A stretch of 27,647 bases of DNA from an uncultured Candidatus Melainabacteria bacterium (GCA_934692665.1 CAKUUG010000025.1:1-27647), one strand, 5' to 3'; numbered from the stretch's first letter, positions 8,221 to 16,373 are shown. A program made the numbers and translations. The notes: generated by a model from the letters alone, not told the origin.

Positions 8221-9423
8221 TTAATTTAAGGCTCTTTTTTTCGCCAATTGAACTTTTTCTTTTAGTTCATCGTATGGCATAGCCCCCATATATAATGTGT
8301 CATTTATTTCTATAGCCGGAGTACCCATTATGCCTTTTGATACAGTTTCTTTAATATCGGATTGAATTTGTTCTTCGATATCGGGACTGTTAAAATCACT
8401 GTTTAATTTTGAAAAGTCTAGTCCTAAATGAGCTTTTTTTAATTGTTCTAGTATTTCTTCTTGGGTTTTTGGTGATTTGTAATAAAATACGTCTGCTGCA
8501 CCCCAGAATTTTCCTTGTTTTTTAGCTGCAAGAGCGTATTTTGAATACATACAAGAAGTTTCATGTCCGCCCAGAGTCCTGCCTATCATTTTGTTGCAGC
8601 TTGTATCCAGAGGAAAATGTTTTTCTTCGATTCTTACATTTTCTTCTTTTGCTAATTTATGCAGCATAATATTTACGACTTTGCAAAATGGACAATTTAA
8701 ATCTGTATATACTTTTATTGTTACAGGTGCATTTTCTTTTCCTAACAAATTGCCCTTAATTGCATATTTGTTAGAAGTTGCTTCGTAGAATTCTTTTTGC
8801 ATTCTTTCTTTTTTAATTTTTGGTGAAAAAACCATAGTTTTGTCTAAAAAGTACAAGCCTACAACAAAACTAACCAAACAAACAATAAAAAGTACAAAGT
8901 ATTTTTTTGCTCCATCTACAAAATCAACAACTGTATTTTTTATGTCTTGTTTAAAACTTCCATAAGAAGCAGTTATTGCGATAAACAAATCAACAAAATA
9001 CGTACAGAAGCACAAAGCACATATTTTGTGTATTGCAAATATAGAAATTCCGGCTAATATCATTGATAGCAAGAATTGTAAGAGTTCTAACGTGCCAATG
9101 TAGCTTTTTGGGTTTTTAAATACGTCAAAAATAGTGTTTGGAAATCTTTTTTGAATTTTGTCTACAAATAATAAAAACAAAACTATACTATAAACAAACA
9201 ATCCCCAAAGTGCATTTGGTACGCCAAAAGATACGCTATATTGAGTTTTTGCAACTCCGTCACAATCAATTAATTCGGATACTGTACAGAAGCTTTTTGC
9301 CGCATGGTCTAAGAAGTTTGTTTTATAAAAAACATAAGCCAAATCTAAGCATAAAGCTATCCCAATCAAAACCAGTATCAAAATAATAGTAAAACGTGTT
9401 TTTGATAATTTTATTTTTTCCAT
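8221..9423 (-). CDS. VKOR-DsbA fusion: disulfide-bond-forming membrane protein
   Basis: 400 residues. The N-terminal half is a vitamin K epoxide reductase-like membrane domain with about five transmembrane helices, the loop cysteines C46 and C54 (CTVSELIDC) and the redox pair C135-ALC138. A transmembrane segment at ~174-193 leads to a thioredoxin-fold DsbA-like domain with CPFC at 244-247 and the cis-Pro loop GTPAIEI. In the family, the thioredoxin domain oxidises exported proteins and VKOR passes the electrons to quinone, replacing DsbB. Such fusions are typical of cyanobacteria and some other phyla, though these usually carry a Trx-like CxxC. The start has AAAGGTG upstream. Two Cys-rich exported proteins in this window are plausible substrates (inference). 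Confidence 0.92.
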   Translation of the reverse strand: MEKIKLSKTRFTIILILVLIGIALCLDLAYVFYKTNFLDHAAKSFCTVSELIDCDGVAKTQYSVSFGVPNALWGLFVYSIVLFLLFVDKIQKRFPNTIFDVFKNPKSYIGTLELLQFLLSMILAGISIFAIHKICALCFCTYFVDLFIAITASYGSFKQDIKNTVVDFVDGAKKYFVLFIVCLVSFVVGLYFLDKTMVFSPKIKKERMQKEFYEATSNKYAIKGNLLGKENAPVTIKVYTDLNCPFCKVVNIMLHKLAKEENVRIEEKHFPLDTSCNKMIGRTLGGHETSCMYSKYALAAKKQGKFWGAADVFYYKSPKTQEEILEQLKKAHLGLDFSKLNSDFNSPDIEEQIQSDIKETVSKGIMGTPAIEINDTLYMGAMPYDELKEKVQLAKKRALN

Positions 9424-9540
9424 CTATCTTTCACCTTTATTCTATCAGTTAGCCAAGTGTCTTAGTTAATCTTACCATAAAAATATTATACATCCGGATA
9501 ATTGATTTGATAATAGACGAAAGTACTATATTTAAAAACA

Positions 9541-9567
9541 AAAAAGCAGATTTTTAATCTGCTTTTT
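9541..9567 (-). terminator. Terminator of the dnaJ-like gene, symmetric
   Basis: AAAAAGCAGATT, loop TTT, AATCTGCTTTTT: perfect 12-bp stem whose right arm touches the last base of the dnaJ-like stop codon. It has T-rich flanks on both strands but serves the minus-strand gene. Confidence 0.85.
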
Positions 9568-10637
9568 TAAGAATTTAATTTTTTTAATTTTTCATACAAA
9601 TCAAGAGCTTCTTTTGAAATATCACTAGGAACAGTGATTTTTATTCTTGCATCCAAATTTCCTTTTGTTCCGTCTTTTTTTGTTAAGCCCAGATTTTTAA
9701 GACGAAGTTTTTTTCCTGAAGAAGTTAGTTTTGGAATTTTAATTTTTATTTTTCCATTTGGTGTTTGGATTTCTTTTTCACATCCCAAAACTGCTTCCCA
9801 AGGCAAAAGTTCTACATCTTTTATTAAATCATACTCATTTACTTCCCAGTTTGCATCTTTGATGTTTACAACCAAATAAACATCGCCTTTGTTTCCGTAG
9901 GAATCAGTCTTTCCTTCGTTTTTGAGTCTGATTTTTTGACCTTGTTTAACAAATTTTGGTACTTGAAAAGTCAAGTTTTTTGTTACTTTTTCTATTCCTG
10001 TTCCTGAACAGTTGGCACAAAAGCCTCTTTTTTCTCCATGGCAGTACGAACACTGTTGAAATGTAGAAACTAAAACAGTCTTTTTAGGACATTTCATTAA
10101 ATCGTCAACAGTTAAATTGACATTTTGGATTATATCCAGATTTTCTTCTTTTTGTGCTGCTTTTTTTGCATTTTCTCTGGCTCTTTCGGAGGCTTGTTGA
10201 CTTCTTGATGAATAATTAGAAAAATCTCTAAAACCTCCACTGTTACCAAAGTCGCCAAAACTGCTAAAACTACTGAAACCACCTCTATTTCCGCTTTGTC
10301 CTGACATTATGTCGCCAAAAATAGCTGAAAAGAAATCGGAAAATCCACTTGTAGATCCACCCATTGAGCTGAAATTGTAGTTTTCAAACCCCGGAGGAGG
10401 TGTAAAATCCGCACCCGAAGACCAAGACGAACCCAATTGGTCATAGCGTTGTCTTTTGTTTTCGTCACCCAAGACTTCGTATGCTTCATTTATCTCTTTA
10501 AATTTTGCTTGAGCATCAGGAGCTTTGTTTACATCAGGGTGATATTTTCTGGCCAATTTTCGATAAGCCGATTTGATTTGTTGTTGGGTAGCTTTTCTAT
10601 CTACACCTAGCGTTTCATAGTAATCTTTGTATTTCAT
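9567..10637 (-). CDS. DnaJ-like co-chaperone with a reduced zinc domain
   Basis: 356 residues. The J domain (residues 1-70, YYETLGV ... HPD at 33-35 ... YDQLG) stimulates the DnaK ATPase. A Gly/Ser/Phe-rich linker covers ~70-140 and a charged Ala/Lys/Glu stretch ~145-165. The zinc region has only two cysteine motifs, CSYCHGEK and CANCSGTG, against four CxxCxGxG in classical DnaJ, so it can form at most one zinc site. Two C-terminal substrate-binding domains follow (NLTFQVPKFVKQGQKIRLKNEG; CEKEIQTPNGKIKIKIP). It is therefore between DnaJ and CbpA types; I give no symbol. No Shine-Dalgarno: TATTAT lies 6 nt before the ATG. No grpE or dnaK is adjacent. Confidence 0.9.
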   Translation of the reverse strand: MKYKDYYETLGVDRKATQQQIKSAYRKLARKYHPDVNKAPDAQAKFKEINEAYEVLGDENKRQRYDQLGSSWSSGADFTPPPGFENYNFSSMGGSTSGFSDFFSAIFGDIMSGQSGNRGGFSSFSSFGDFGNSGGFRDFSNYSSRSQQASERARENAKKAAQKEENLDIIQNVNLTVDDLMKCPKKTVLVSTFQQCSYCHGEKRGFCANCSGTGIEKVTKNLTFQVPKFVKQGQKIRLKNEGKTDSYGNKGDVYLVVNIKDANWEVNEYDLIKDVELLPWEAVLGCEKEIQTPNGKIKIKIPKLTSSGKKLRLKNLGLTKKDGTKGNLDARIKITVPSDISKEALDLYEKLKKLNS

Positions 10638-10643
10638 ACTTAT

Positions 10644-10649
10644 ATAATA
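10644..10649 (-). promoter_or_regulatory. -10 hexamer of the dnaJ-like gene, leaderless position
   Basis: TATTAT (minus strand) is followed by 6 nt and the ATG. This would place the transcript start on the start codon. No clear -35. Confidence 0.45.
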
Positions 10650-10730
10650 ATATCAAAAGTGCAAATTTTACCAGTTCTTAATTATTTTTTTATAATTCAT
10701 TTTATTTGGCGTAAATATAAAATTTTATAT

Positions 10731-10736
10731 TATAAT
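10731..10736 (+). promoter_or_regulatory. -10 hexamer of nadD, leaderless position
   Basis: Consensus TATAAT ends 6 nt before the nadD ATG, with no Shine-Dalgarno between. TTGGCG at 10706 is a weak, over-spaced -35 candidate. Confidence 0.55.
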
Positions 10737-10742
10737 ATTTTT

Positions 10743-11351
10743 ATGAATTGTTATTTCTTTGGAACATTTAACCCGGTTCATTTGGGACATATAGAGATTG
10801 CAAGGCAGGTAAAAAACCTGTTGAATTTTGACAAGATTATTTTTGTGCCGGCATATATTCCACCACATAAAATCGAAGGCATCTGGAGTTATTCTGACAG
10901 ATTGAATATGTTGAAATTGGCAGTCGGAGAAGAAAACGTTTCTGATATTGAATCGAAACTGAAAATTCCGAGTTATACGTATCGAACAATAGAAAAACTA
11001 TACGAAGAAAATGGGCAAAATAGAGTAAATTTTATTTTGGGATATGACCAATTTTTTAAATTGGAAAGTTGGAAAGAGCCGGAAATTTTAAGACAAAAAA
11101 TTCATTTTATTGTTATTCCAAGACGTTTCAGAAATGGGCAGACTCTTGCAAAAGGTGCGTTTGATTATTTCAAAAACAAAGGTTATTCATTTGATGTTTT
11201 AAATATAAATTTTCTTGATATTTCTTCTTCTATGATTAGAAATTTAATAGAAAATAACCATGATATCACAGGACTAGTAACTAAAGAGGTGAAAAATTAC
11301 ATTGAAGAACATAGATTATATAAAAAACTGGTTAAAGGAAAATCTGTCTGA
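10743..11351 (+). CDS. nadD: Nicotinate-nucleotide adenylyltransferase
   Basis: 202 residues from the ATG at 10743. Transfers AMP from ATP to nicotinate mononucleotide to give deamido-NAD. The nucleotidyltransferase signature GTFNPVHLGH is at 7-16, PAYIPPHK follows, and the ISSSMIR motif near the C-terminus is the family's second nucleotide-binding signature. A longer in-frame start at 10659 exists but would add 28 residues of hydrophobic A/T-derived sequence and pass over the TATAAT, so I reject it. The 3' end overlaps yqeK by 50 bp. The nadD-yqeK pairing is common in bacteria. Confidence 0.95.
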   Translation: MNCYFFGTFNPVHLGHIEIARQVKNLLNFDKIIFVPAYIPPHKIEGIWSYSDRLNMLKLAVGEENVSDIESKLKIPSYTYRTIEKLYEENGQNRVNFILGYDQFFKLESWKEPEILRQKIHFIVIPRRFRNGQTLAKGAFDYFKNKGYSFDVLNINFLDISSSMIRNLIENNHDITGLVTKEVKNYIEEHRLYKKLVKGKSV

Positions 11352-11910
11352 AAAAAGGTATAACCATTCTCTAGGATGTGCCGATACTGCAGAAAAACTG
11401 GCTGAAATATTCAAATTGGATACAAAAAAAGCGTATTTGGCGGGTTTGGTACATGATTGTGCAAAAAATTTTGAAAATGAAGATTTAATAAAAACAATTA
11501 GAGATGATATAAAAACAGGTTTTTTAGAATCTGAATTAAAAAATCCAAAAACTTTCCATGCGATTGTGGGAGCTTATTTTATTCAAAAAGAATTTGAAAT
11601 AACCGACAAAGAAATAATATCTGCAATTAGAAATCATACAATAGGTGCGGTAGATATGACTCTCTTTGATAAAATTATATTTCTTGCAGACAAAATCGAA
11701 CCAAATAGTAGAGATGAAAAATATACAAAAAAACTTTGGAAAATGATTGAAACAAACAAAGGCGTAATGGGATTGGATTTGGCTTTGTTAAAATGTTTCA
11801 TTGAGACAATAAAAAGTTTGATAAAAAGGAAATTATACATTTGTCCTACAACAATCAATGTATACAACAAATTGATAGAAAATGTCGGCGAACTTTTAGA
11901 AGAAGAGTAA
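11302..11910 (+). CDS. yqeK: YqeK family HD-domain hydrolase (probable Ap4A hydrolase)
   Basis: 202 residues, usual YqeK length. HD-fold metal ligands are visible: H22 (RYNHSLGCA), H51-D52 (LVHDCAKN), NHTIGA and DKIEPNSRD. Characterised YqeK proteins hydrolyse diadenosine tetraphosphate symmetrically to ADP. The start is unusual: the frame has a stop at 11290 and its first usable codon is TTG at 11302, with AGAGGTG about 10 nt upstream, all inside the end of nadD. The 50-bp overlap implies translational coupling. rsfS, which often follows yqeK, is absent; a terminator comes next. Confidence 0.9.
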   Translation: MKNIDYIKNWLKENLSEKRYNHSLGCADTAEKLAEIFKLDTKKAYLAGLVHDCAKNFENEDLIKTIRDDIKTGFLESELKNPKTFHAIVGAYFIQKEFEITDKEIISAIRNHTIGAVDMTLFDKIIFLADKIEPNSRDEKYTKKLWKMIETNKGVMGLDLALLKCFIETIKSLIKRKLYICPTTINVYNKLIENVGELLEEE

Positions 11911-11934
11911 TATTAAACATTCTAATATAAATTT

Positions 11935-11962
11935 AAAACTTGCTTAAACGAGCAAGTTTTTT
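11935..11962 (+). terminator. Terminator of nadD-yqeK
   Basis: AAAACTTGCT, loop TAAACG, AGCAAGTTTT then TT: a perfect 10-bp stem 25 nt after the yqeK stop. Confidence 0.88.
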
Positions 11963-12130
11963 AAATATTGAAATAAAAAATAAATGTAAACTTTTGTAAA
12001 TATAATGCATCTAATTAGCAACATTTTTTATTCACTATCATTAAATAGCATGTAAACTCCTCTATAAACTCCGTAATACTAATTCTATCCATCACGGCTT
12101 AATTTGTTCACAAATTAGCCGTTTTTTTTA
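11963..12130 (+). ncRNA. Candidate small RNA or transcribed leader between two terminators
   Basis: This segment has no credible ORF. It starts after the yqeK terminator, contains a consensus TATAAT at 12001-12006, and ends in a second strong terminator. A transcript starting near 12013 would be about 115 nt. The direct repeat TAAACTCC occurs at 12053-12060 and 12065-12072. AATTAGC at 12012-12018 matches the 3' arm of the terminator and could pair with its 5' arm instead. I do not recognise any known RNA family. It could also be an attenuated leader of the permease operon, or nothing transcribed. Confidence 0.35.
12094..12129 (+). terminator. Orphan terminator upstream of the ABC permease genes
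   Basis: ACGGCTTAATTTG, loop TTCA, CAAATTAGCCGT then eight Ts. The stem is 12 bp with one bulged T. No gene lies between it and the previous terminator 130 bp earlier. Confidence 0.85.
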
Positions 12131-12133
12131 TGC

Positions 12134-12162
12134 TTTACATTTTAAAAATGTTTTAGTACCAT
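12134..12162 (+). promoter_or_regulatory. Promoter of the permease operon, leaderless position
   Basis: TTTACA (12134-12139), 17-bp spacer, TACCAT (12157-12162), then 6 nt to the ATG. There is no Shine-Dalgarno. Confidence 0.55.
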
Positions 12163-12168
12163 TTATTT

Positions 12169-13038
12169 ATGGATAAAAGGAGTATTTTAGGAGCTTATTT
12201 ATTTTTATTGCCGGCAGGAATTGTACTTCTTGTTTTCTTTTTTATTCCTTTTTTTCATACGATATTTTTAAGCTTTTTTGATTACTCAAAAGACATCTAT
12301 AATCCAAATTTTGTGTTTTTAAAAAATTACATAGAACTCTTAAAATCTCCTTTGTTTCTAAAAACAATATTAAATACATTTTATTTTATGATATTGTGTG
12401 TGCCTGTATTAGTCGTAGTTCCTTTGTTTTTGGCAATATTAATCAATCAAAAAATTGCATGCAAAAATATCTACAAAGTAGTAATTTATTTGCCTGTAAT
12501 AATTTCAATCGTTGTTGTAGCGATTGCATTTAAGTGGCTCTATGCTCCAAATGGGCTTTTGAATTATTTTCTTGATTTGCTGAATATTAAACCAATAGGT
12601 TGGCTTTCTGATCCTAAGTTTTCTATGATATCTGTTGCACTGGTCACTATATTTAAAGGTATTGGATACTATATGATGATTTATCTTTCTGCTTTAATGT
12701 CAGTACCGAATGAATTATACGAAGCAGCAGAAGTTGATGGAGCATCGGGTTTTAAAAAACATATGTTGGTATCTGTTCCTCATTTAATGCCTATGATAGC
12801 TCTTGTTAGTACTATTAGTTCTATTTCTGCTCTAAAGGTTTTTGTTGAAATTTATGTTATGACTAAAGGCGGGCCTTTAAATTCTACAAAAACAATCGTC
12901 TATTATATATATGAAAAAGCATTTGAAAATTTAGATTTGGGAATAGCTTCAGCCGGTGCGGTTATTTTGCTTTTTGTAGTTATGATATTTTCTATATTAA
13001 ATATTTTTGTTTTTGAAAAGGACAAATATAAAATATGA
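12169..13038 (+). CDS. ABC sugar transporter permease, MalF/UgpA type
   Basis: 289 residues, six predicted transmembrane helices beginning at residue 7. One of two inner-membrane subunits of a carbohydrate importer. The EAA loop that contacts the ATPase is clear: YEAAEVDGASGFKKHMLVSVP followed by a Pro at the usual place. The neighbour downstream is the partner permease, overlapping by four bases. No binding protein or ATPase gene is adjacent, so the substrate cannot be named; the ATPase may be shared (a MsmX-like arrangement is an inference). Confidence 0.9.
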   Translation: MDKRSILGAYLFLLPAGIVLLVFFFIPFFHTIFLSFFDYSKDIYNPNFVFLKNYIELLKSPLFLKTILNTFYFMILCVPVLVVVPLFLAILINQKIACKNIYKVVIYLPVIISIVVVAIAFKWLYAPNGLLNYFLDLLNIKPIGWLSDPKFSMISVALVTIFKGIGYYMMIYLSALMSVPNELYEAAEVDGASGFKKHMLVSVPHLMPMIALVSTISSISALKVFVEIYVMTKGGPLNSTKTIVYYIYEKAFENLDLGIASAGAVILLFVVMIFSILNIFVFEKDKYKI

Positions 13039-13922
13039 TAAAAAAAATTATTCGTTTTTTGATAAATTATTACAGAGGTTATCGTTTTTCATTTAAAAAT
13101 ATAATTATTCATTTAATTTTAATTTTTGTTTGTATTTTATCTATTGTGCCTTTTGTTTGGCTTTTATCTACCGCACTAAAAGGCAGAAGCGAGAATATTT
13201 TCGCATATCCTCCCGTCTTTTTTCCAAAAGATTTTACTTTAAATAATTTTATAGAAGTATTAAAACAAGTACCTATTATAAAATATGTATTTAATAGCTT
13301 CATTGTTGCTTTTTTTACCGTTGTATTAAATGTGGTGTTGTCGGCATTGGCTGCTTATCCTCTTGCAAGAATGAATTTCAAAGGTAAGAAAATTACTTTT
13401 TTTGCAATTCTTGCAACAATTATGGTGCCTTTTCAAACAATAATGCTACCTGTGTATATTATTACTTTAAAGCTTCATTTAGTTGATAGCTATTCAACGT
13501 TGATGGGATACTTGGGGTTGATACTTCCATTTGCTGTTAATGCATTTGGCATATTTTTGATGAGACAAGCATTCTTGTCTATCCCAAAAGAAGTCGAAGA
13601 AAGCGCAATTGTAGATGGTTGCAACAGTTTTCAGATTTTTTCATTGATATTGTTGCCTATGGTAAAACCAACAATAGCACTTCTTGCAATATTTACATTC
13701 ATTGGCTCATGGGGTGAATTTTTGTGGCCAAGCATTGTTTTAACAAATGAAAAATTATTTACGCTCCCTGTTGGAATAAACAATTTATCGAGTGCTTTTT
13801 CATCTGATTATAGGCTTGTTGCAGCAGGTTCTATTATTTCTATTGTTCCTATATTGATTTTCTTTTTGTCATTACAAAAATATTTTATCCGAGGTTCTCA
13901 AGACGGAGCTGTAAAAGGTTAA
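13035..13922 (+). CDS. ABC sugar transporter permease, MalG/UgpE type
   Basis: 295 residues with an N-terminal ~25-residue cytoplasmic stretch and about six transmembrane helices. Second permease of the importer. The EAA-type loop reads EVEESAIVDGCNSFQIFSLI followed by LLP; EES replaces the usual EAA, as in many MalG-type proteins. It starts within the ATGA overlap with the upstream permease, so translation is likely coupled. It ends at a bidirectional terminator shared with convergent glmS. Confidence 0.9.
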   Translation: MIKKIIRFLINYYRGYRFSFKNIIIHLILIFVCILSIVPFVWLLSTALKGRSENIFAYPPVFFPKDFTLNNFIEVLKQVPIIKYVFNSFIVAFFTVVLNVVLSALAAYPLARMNFKGKKITFFAILATIMVPFQTIMLPVYIITLKLHLVDSYSTLMGYLGLILPFAVNAFGIFLMRQAFLSIPKEVEESAIVDGCNSFQIFSLILLPMVKPTIALLAIFTFIGSWGEFLWPSIVLTNEKLFTLPVGINNLSSAFSSDYRLVAAGSIISIVPILIFFLSLQKYFIRGSQDGAVKG

Positions 13923-13958
13923 AAAAATGCTCCTTTATATAGAATAAGGAGCATTTTT
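13923..13958. terminator. Bidirectional terminator between the permeases and glmS
   Basis: AAAAATGCTCCTT paired with AAGGAGCATTTTT: a 13-bp stem with a 10-nt loop, A-run before and T-run after. It serves the plus-strand permease operon and minus-strand glmS. Confidence 0.9.
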
Positions 13959-13963
13959 ATTTT

Positions 13964-15811
13964 TTATTCTACTGTAACTGACTTTGCGAGATTTCTCGGC
14001 TGGTCAACATCTTTTCCTAAATATTCAGAAATATAATAAGCAAGAAGCTGTAGAGCCACAATATTTAATGCAGGGCTGATAATATCCGATGTAGATGGAA
14101 TGATTATTAAATCATCAAACAAATTCTTGTCTTTATCTGCAATATAATCTGTCAAACCTATTAATTTTGCTTGTCTTGCTTTTGCTTCTTCACAATTTGA
14201 AAGAACTTTGTCATAAACTGTTCCTGTATTTAATATTGCAAGAACAGGCATATTTTCATCCAGCATTGCAATAGGGCCATGTTTTAATTCTCCTGCACTG
14301 TATCCTGTTGCATTAATATAGCTGATTTCTTTTAATTTCAAAGCCCCTTCTAAAGCTGTTGGATAGTTTATACCTCTTGCAATAAAAATGAAATCTTTGT
14401 ATGAAGAATATTTTTTTGCAATTTCTTTTATTTTTGAAGTATTTTCAAGGAATTGTTCGATTTTGTTTGGAAGTTCAATTAATTCTCTTTTTAAGTTGTG
14501 AACTTCATCTTTGTAATCTGAATATTCTTTTTCTTCCATTAAATGAATTGCAAGCAAATATAAACTAATCAATTGAGCCATATATGATTTTGTCGCTGCA
14601 ACAGAAACTTCTATCCCTGCATTAACCGGCAACAAACTGTCTGCCAATCTTGCCATTGTAGAATCGGCTCTATTTGTAATTATTGCAATATGAGAACCTT
14701 TTTGTTTCACTTGTTTGATTGCAGTAATTGTGTCTGCTGTTTCTCCTGATTGAGAAATGCCTATCACAAGAGTATTTTTATCTGCTATAGTATCTCTATA
14801 GATATATTCACTTGATGCTTCTACATCAGTTGGAATTTTTGCATATTTTTCTAAAATATATTTTCCAACCAAACCGGCATGCAAACTCGTTCCACAAGCA
14901 ATTATTTGTATTCTTGAAATATTTTTTATTTGTTCTTTTGAAAGTTTAAAATCTTCCAGTTTTATTTTATTGTCGTCGCCAAACAATTTACCTGTTAAAA
15001 CATTTCTTACCACATCGCCTTGTTCGTGGATTTCTTTCAACATAAAGTGTTTGTAGCCCATTTTTGAAATTGCAATTGCTTCAAAAGGCAAATGCTCAAT
15101 TTTATTTTGAAGCGGATTTCCATTATCATCATATATTTTTATAGAATTTTTTTCTACAACACCAACTTGGTAGTCATTCAGATATATAGCTTTTTTTGTA
15201 TATTCTATTATTGCCGGAATATCTGATGCAACAAAATTTTCATTTTCACCTATACCAACAACTAATGGTGCATTTCTTTTTGCAATAACGATTTTGTCGG
15301 GTTCATTTTTGTGAATTGCACAAAATGCAAAAGCACCTTTGATTTTTTTTACTGCGTTTTGCATTGCTTTTAGTAAATCATGTGTTTTTCCGTATTCACT
15401 TGCGATTAAATGGGCTGCAACTTCTGTATCTGTTTGAGAAAGAAATTTGCAACCTTCTTTTTTTAGTTCTTCTTTTAGCTCTTGGTAGTTTTCAATAATC
15501 CCATTATGAACAAGAGTAAGGCTTTTGCAATTACATGTATGAGGATGAGCATTTGTTGTCGTTGGCAAACCATGAGTGGCCCAACGAATATGACCAATGC
15601 CTATGTGTGATTTGTTACAGACTTCTTCTTTTGTTTTTAAGATTTCAACTAAGTTATTAAGTTTGCCTTGAGCTTTGTAAATATTAATTTCTGAACCATT
15701 CATCAAAGCAACGCCTGCTGAATCATATCCTCTGTATTCAAGATGTGACAATCCTGAAATGAGAACTTCGCTTGCTTTTTTATCCCCTATGTATCCAATA
15801 ATTCCGCACAT
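13964..15811 (-). CDS. glmS: Glutamine-fructose-6-phosphate aminotransferase (isomerizing)
   Basis: 615 residues, normal GlmS length. Makes glucosamine-6-phosphate from fructose-6-phosphate and glutamine, the entry to peptidoglycan and amino-sugar synthesis. MCGIIGYIG gives the nucleophile Cys2 after Met removal; HLEYRGYDSAG, RWATHG and HNGIIENY are class II amidotransferase motifs. Two SIS domains follow (ACGTSLHAG...SQSGETADT; ARGINYPTALEGALKLKEISY), and the C-terminus DQPRNLAKSVTVE is the conserved tail. GGAG lies 6 nt before the ATG. The leader is only 81 bp, too short for a glmS ribozyme. It follows yqeG and the U32 gene on the same strand. Confidence 0.97.
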   Translation of the reverse strand: MCGIIGYIGDKKASEVLISGLSHLEYRGYDSAGVALMNGSEINIYKAQGKLNNLVEILKTKEEVCNKSHIGIGHIRWATHGLPTTTNAHPHTCNCKSLTLVHNGIIENYQELKEELKKEGCKFLSQTDTEVAAHLIASEYGKTHDLLKAMQNAVKKIKGAFAFCAIHKNEPDKIVIAKRNAPLVVGIGENENFVASDIPAIIEYTKKAIYLNDYQVGVVEKNSIKIYDDNGNPLQNKIEHLPFEAIAISKMGYKHFMLKEIHEQGDVVRNVLTGKLFGDDNKIKLEDFKLSKEQIKNISRIQIIACGTSLHAGLVGKYILEKYAKIPTDVEASSEYIYRDTIADKNTLVIGISQSGETADTITAIKQVKQKGSHIAIITNRADSTMARLADSLLPVNAGIEVSVAATKSYMAQLISLYLLAIHLMEEKEYSDYKDEVHNLKRELIELPNKIEQFLENTSKIKEIAKKYSSYKDFIFIARGINYPTALEGALKLKEISYINATGYSAGELKHGPIAMLDENMPVLAILNTGTVYDKVLSNCEEAKARQAKLIGLTDYIADKDKNLFDDLIIIPSTSDIISPALNIVALQLLAYYISEYLGKDVDQPRNLAKSVTVE

Positions 15812-15839
15812 ATAATCTCCAGTTCTATTTTATTATTTA

Positions 15840-15867
15840 ATTTTAGTATGTACTATTTATTTTGCAA
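15840..15867 (-). promoter_or_regulatory. Possible glmS promoter
   Basis: On the minus strand TTGCAA (15862-15867), 16-bp spacer, TAAAAT (15840-15845). It lies in the gap between the HAD phosphatase gene and glmS. Confidence 0.45.
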
Positions 15868-15892
15868 ATTAAGATTGTATTAAGAAAGATTT

Positions 15893-16372
15893 TTACTTTT
15901 CTATTGTTAATCTCTCTAAAAACCTTGCAAAACGGACAACAAAGTTTTCTTCATCTTTTGAAATAGAATCAACAAGAATAGTTGTCATTTTTGCTCTTTG
16001 TCCACCCAAGATGTCGCTCAATGGTCGATCACCTATCATTGCAACTTGCTCAGGGTTTAAATTTAGATGATAACATGCTTTTAATAGCACTTCTGTATTT
16101 GGTTTTTTTGCTTCAGAATAAACAGGGATGTCTGTTTGCGATTTTACTTTTTGAATGTAACTTTTCTTTTTGTTATTGGTAACAATAGCAAGTTTGAAAT
16201 TCATTTTCAAATCATTTAGGTATTGAATGGTTTTGAATGCAAATTTTCCGCTTTTTGATTTCATTAATGTAGAATCTAAATCAAAAAACAATCCTTTGAT
16301 TCCAACGCTTTTTAGTTCTTCTATGTCTATATCGTAAATTGAATTTAAGTTGTAATTAGGTCTAAGTAACAT
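15893..16372 (-). CDS. YqeG family HAD phosphatase
   Basis: 159 residues, right for the YqeG/HAD-IIIA family. HAD motifs: DLDSTL with nucleophile D31 and D33, VTNN (motif II), a Lys in KKPNTE (motif III), and GDRPLSDILGG (motif IV). In Bacillus yqeG sits with yqeH and aroE and its substrate is unsettled; eukaryotic and plastid relatives dephosphorylate phosphatidylglycerophosphate, a possible role here. The ATG begins one base after the stop of the U32 gene, so the two are translationally linked. Confidence 0.88.
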   Translation of the reverse strand: MLLRPNYNLNSIYDIDIEELKSVGIKGLFFDLDSTLMKSKSGKFAFKTIQYLNDLKMNFKLAIVTNNKKKSYIQKVKSQTDIPVYSEAKKPNTEVLLKACYHLNLNPEQVAMIGDRPLSDILGGQRAKMTTILVDSISKDEENFVVRFARFLERLTIEK

Positions 16373-16373
16373 T

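Noticed and set aside
9481..9540. ATCCGGAT palindrome upstream of the VKOR gene as an operator
   Set aside because: Only 8 bp are symmetric, which is not above chance for a window this long.
10659..10742. 28-residue N-terminal extension of NadD
   Set aside because: The added residues do not fit the family and the stretch contains the TATAAT promoter hexamer.
11963..12130. Known riboswitch or T-box before the permeases
   Set aside because: I see no conserved core of any riboswitch or T-box; only the terminator and short repeats are supported.
15812..15892. glmS ribozyme upstream of glmS
   Set aside because: Only 81 bp separate glmS from the upstream gene, too short for the ribozyme, and its core is not visible.
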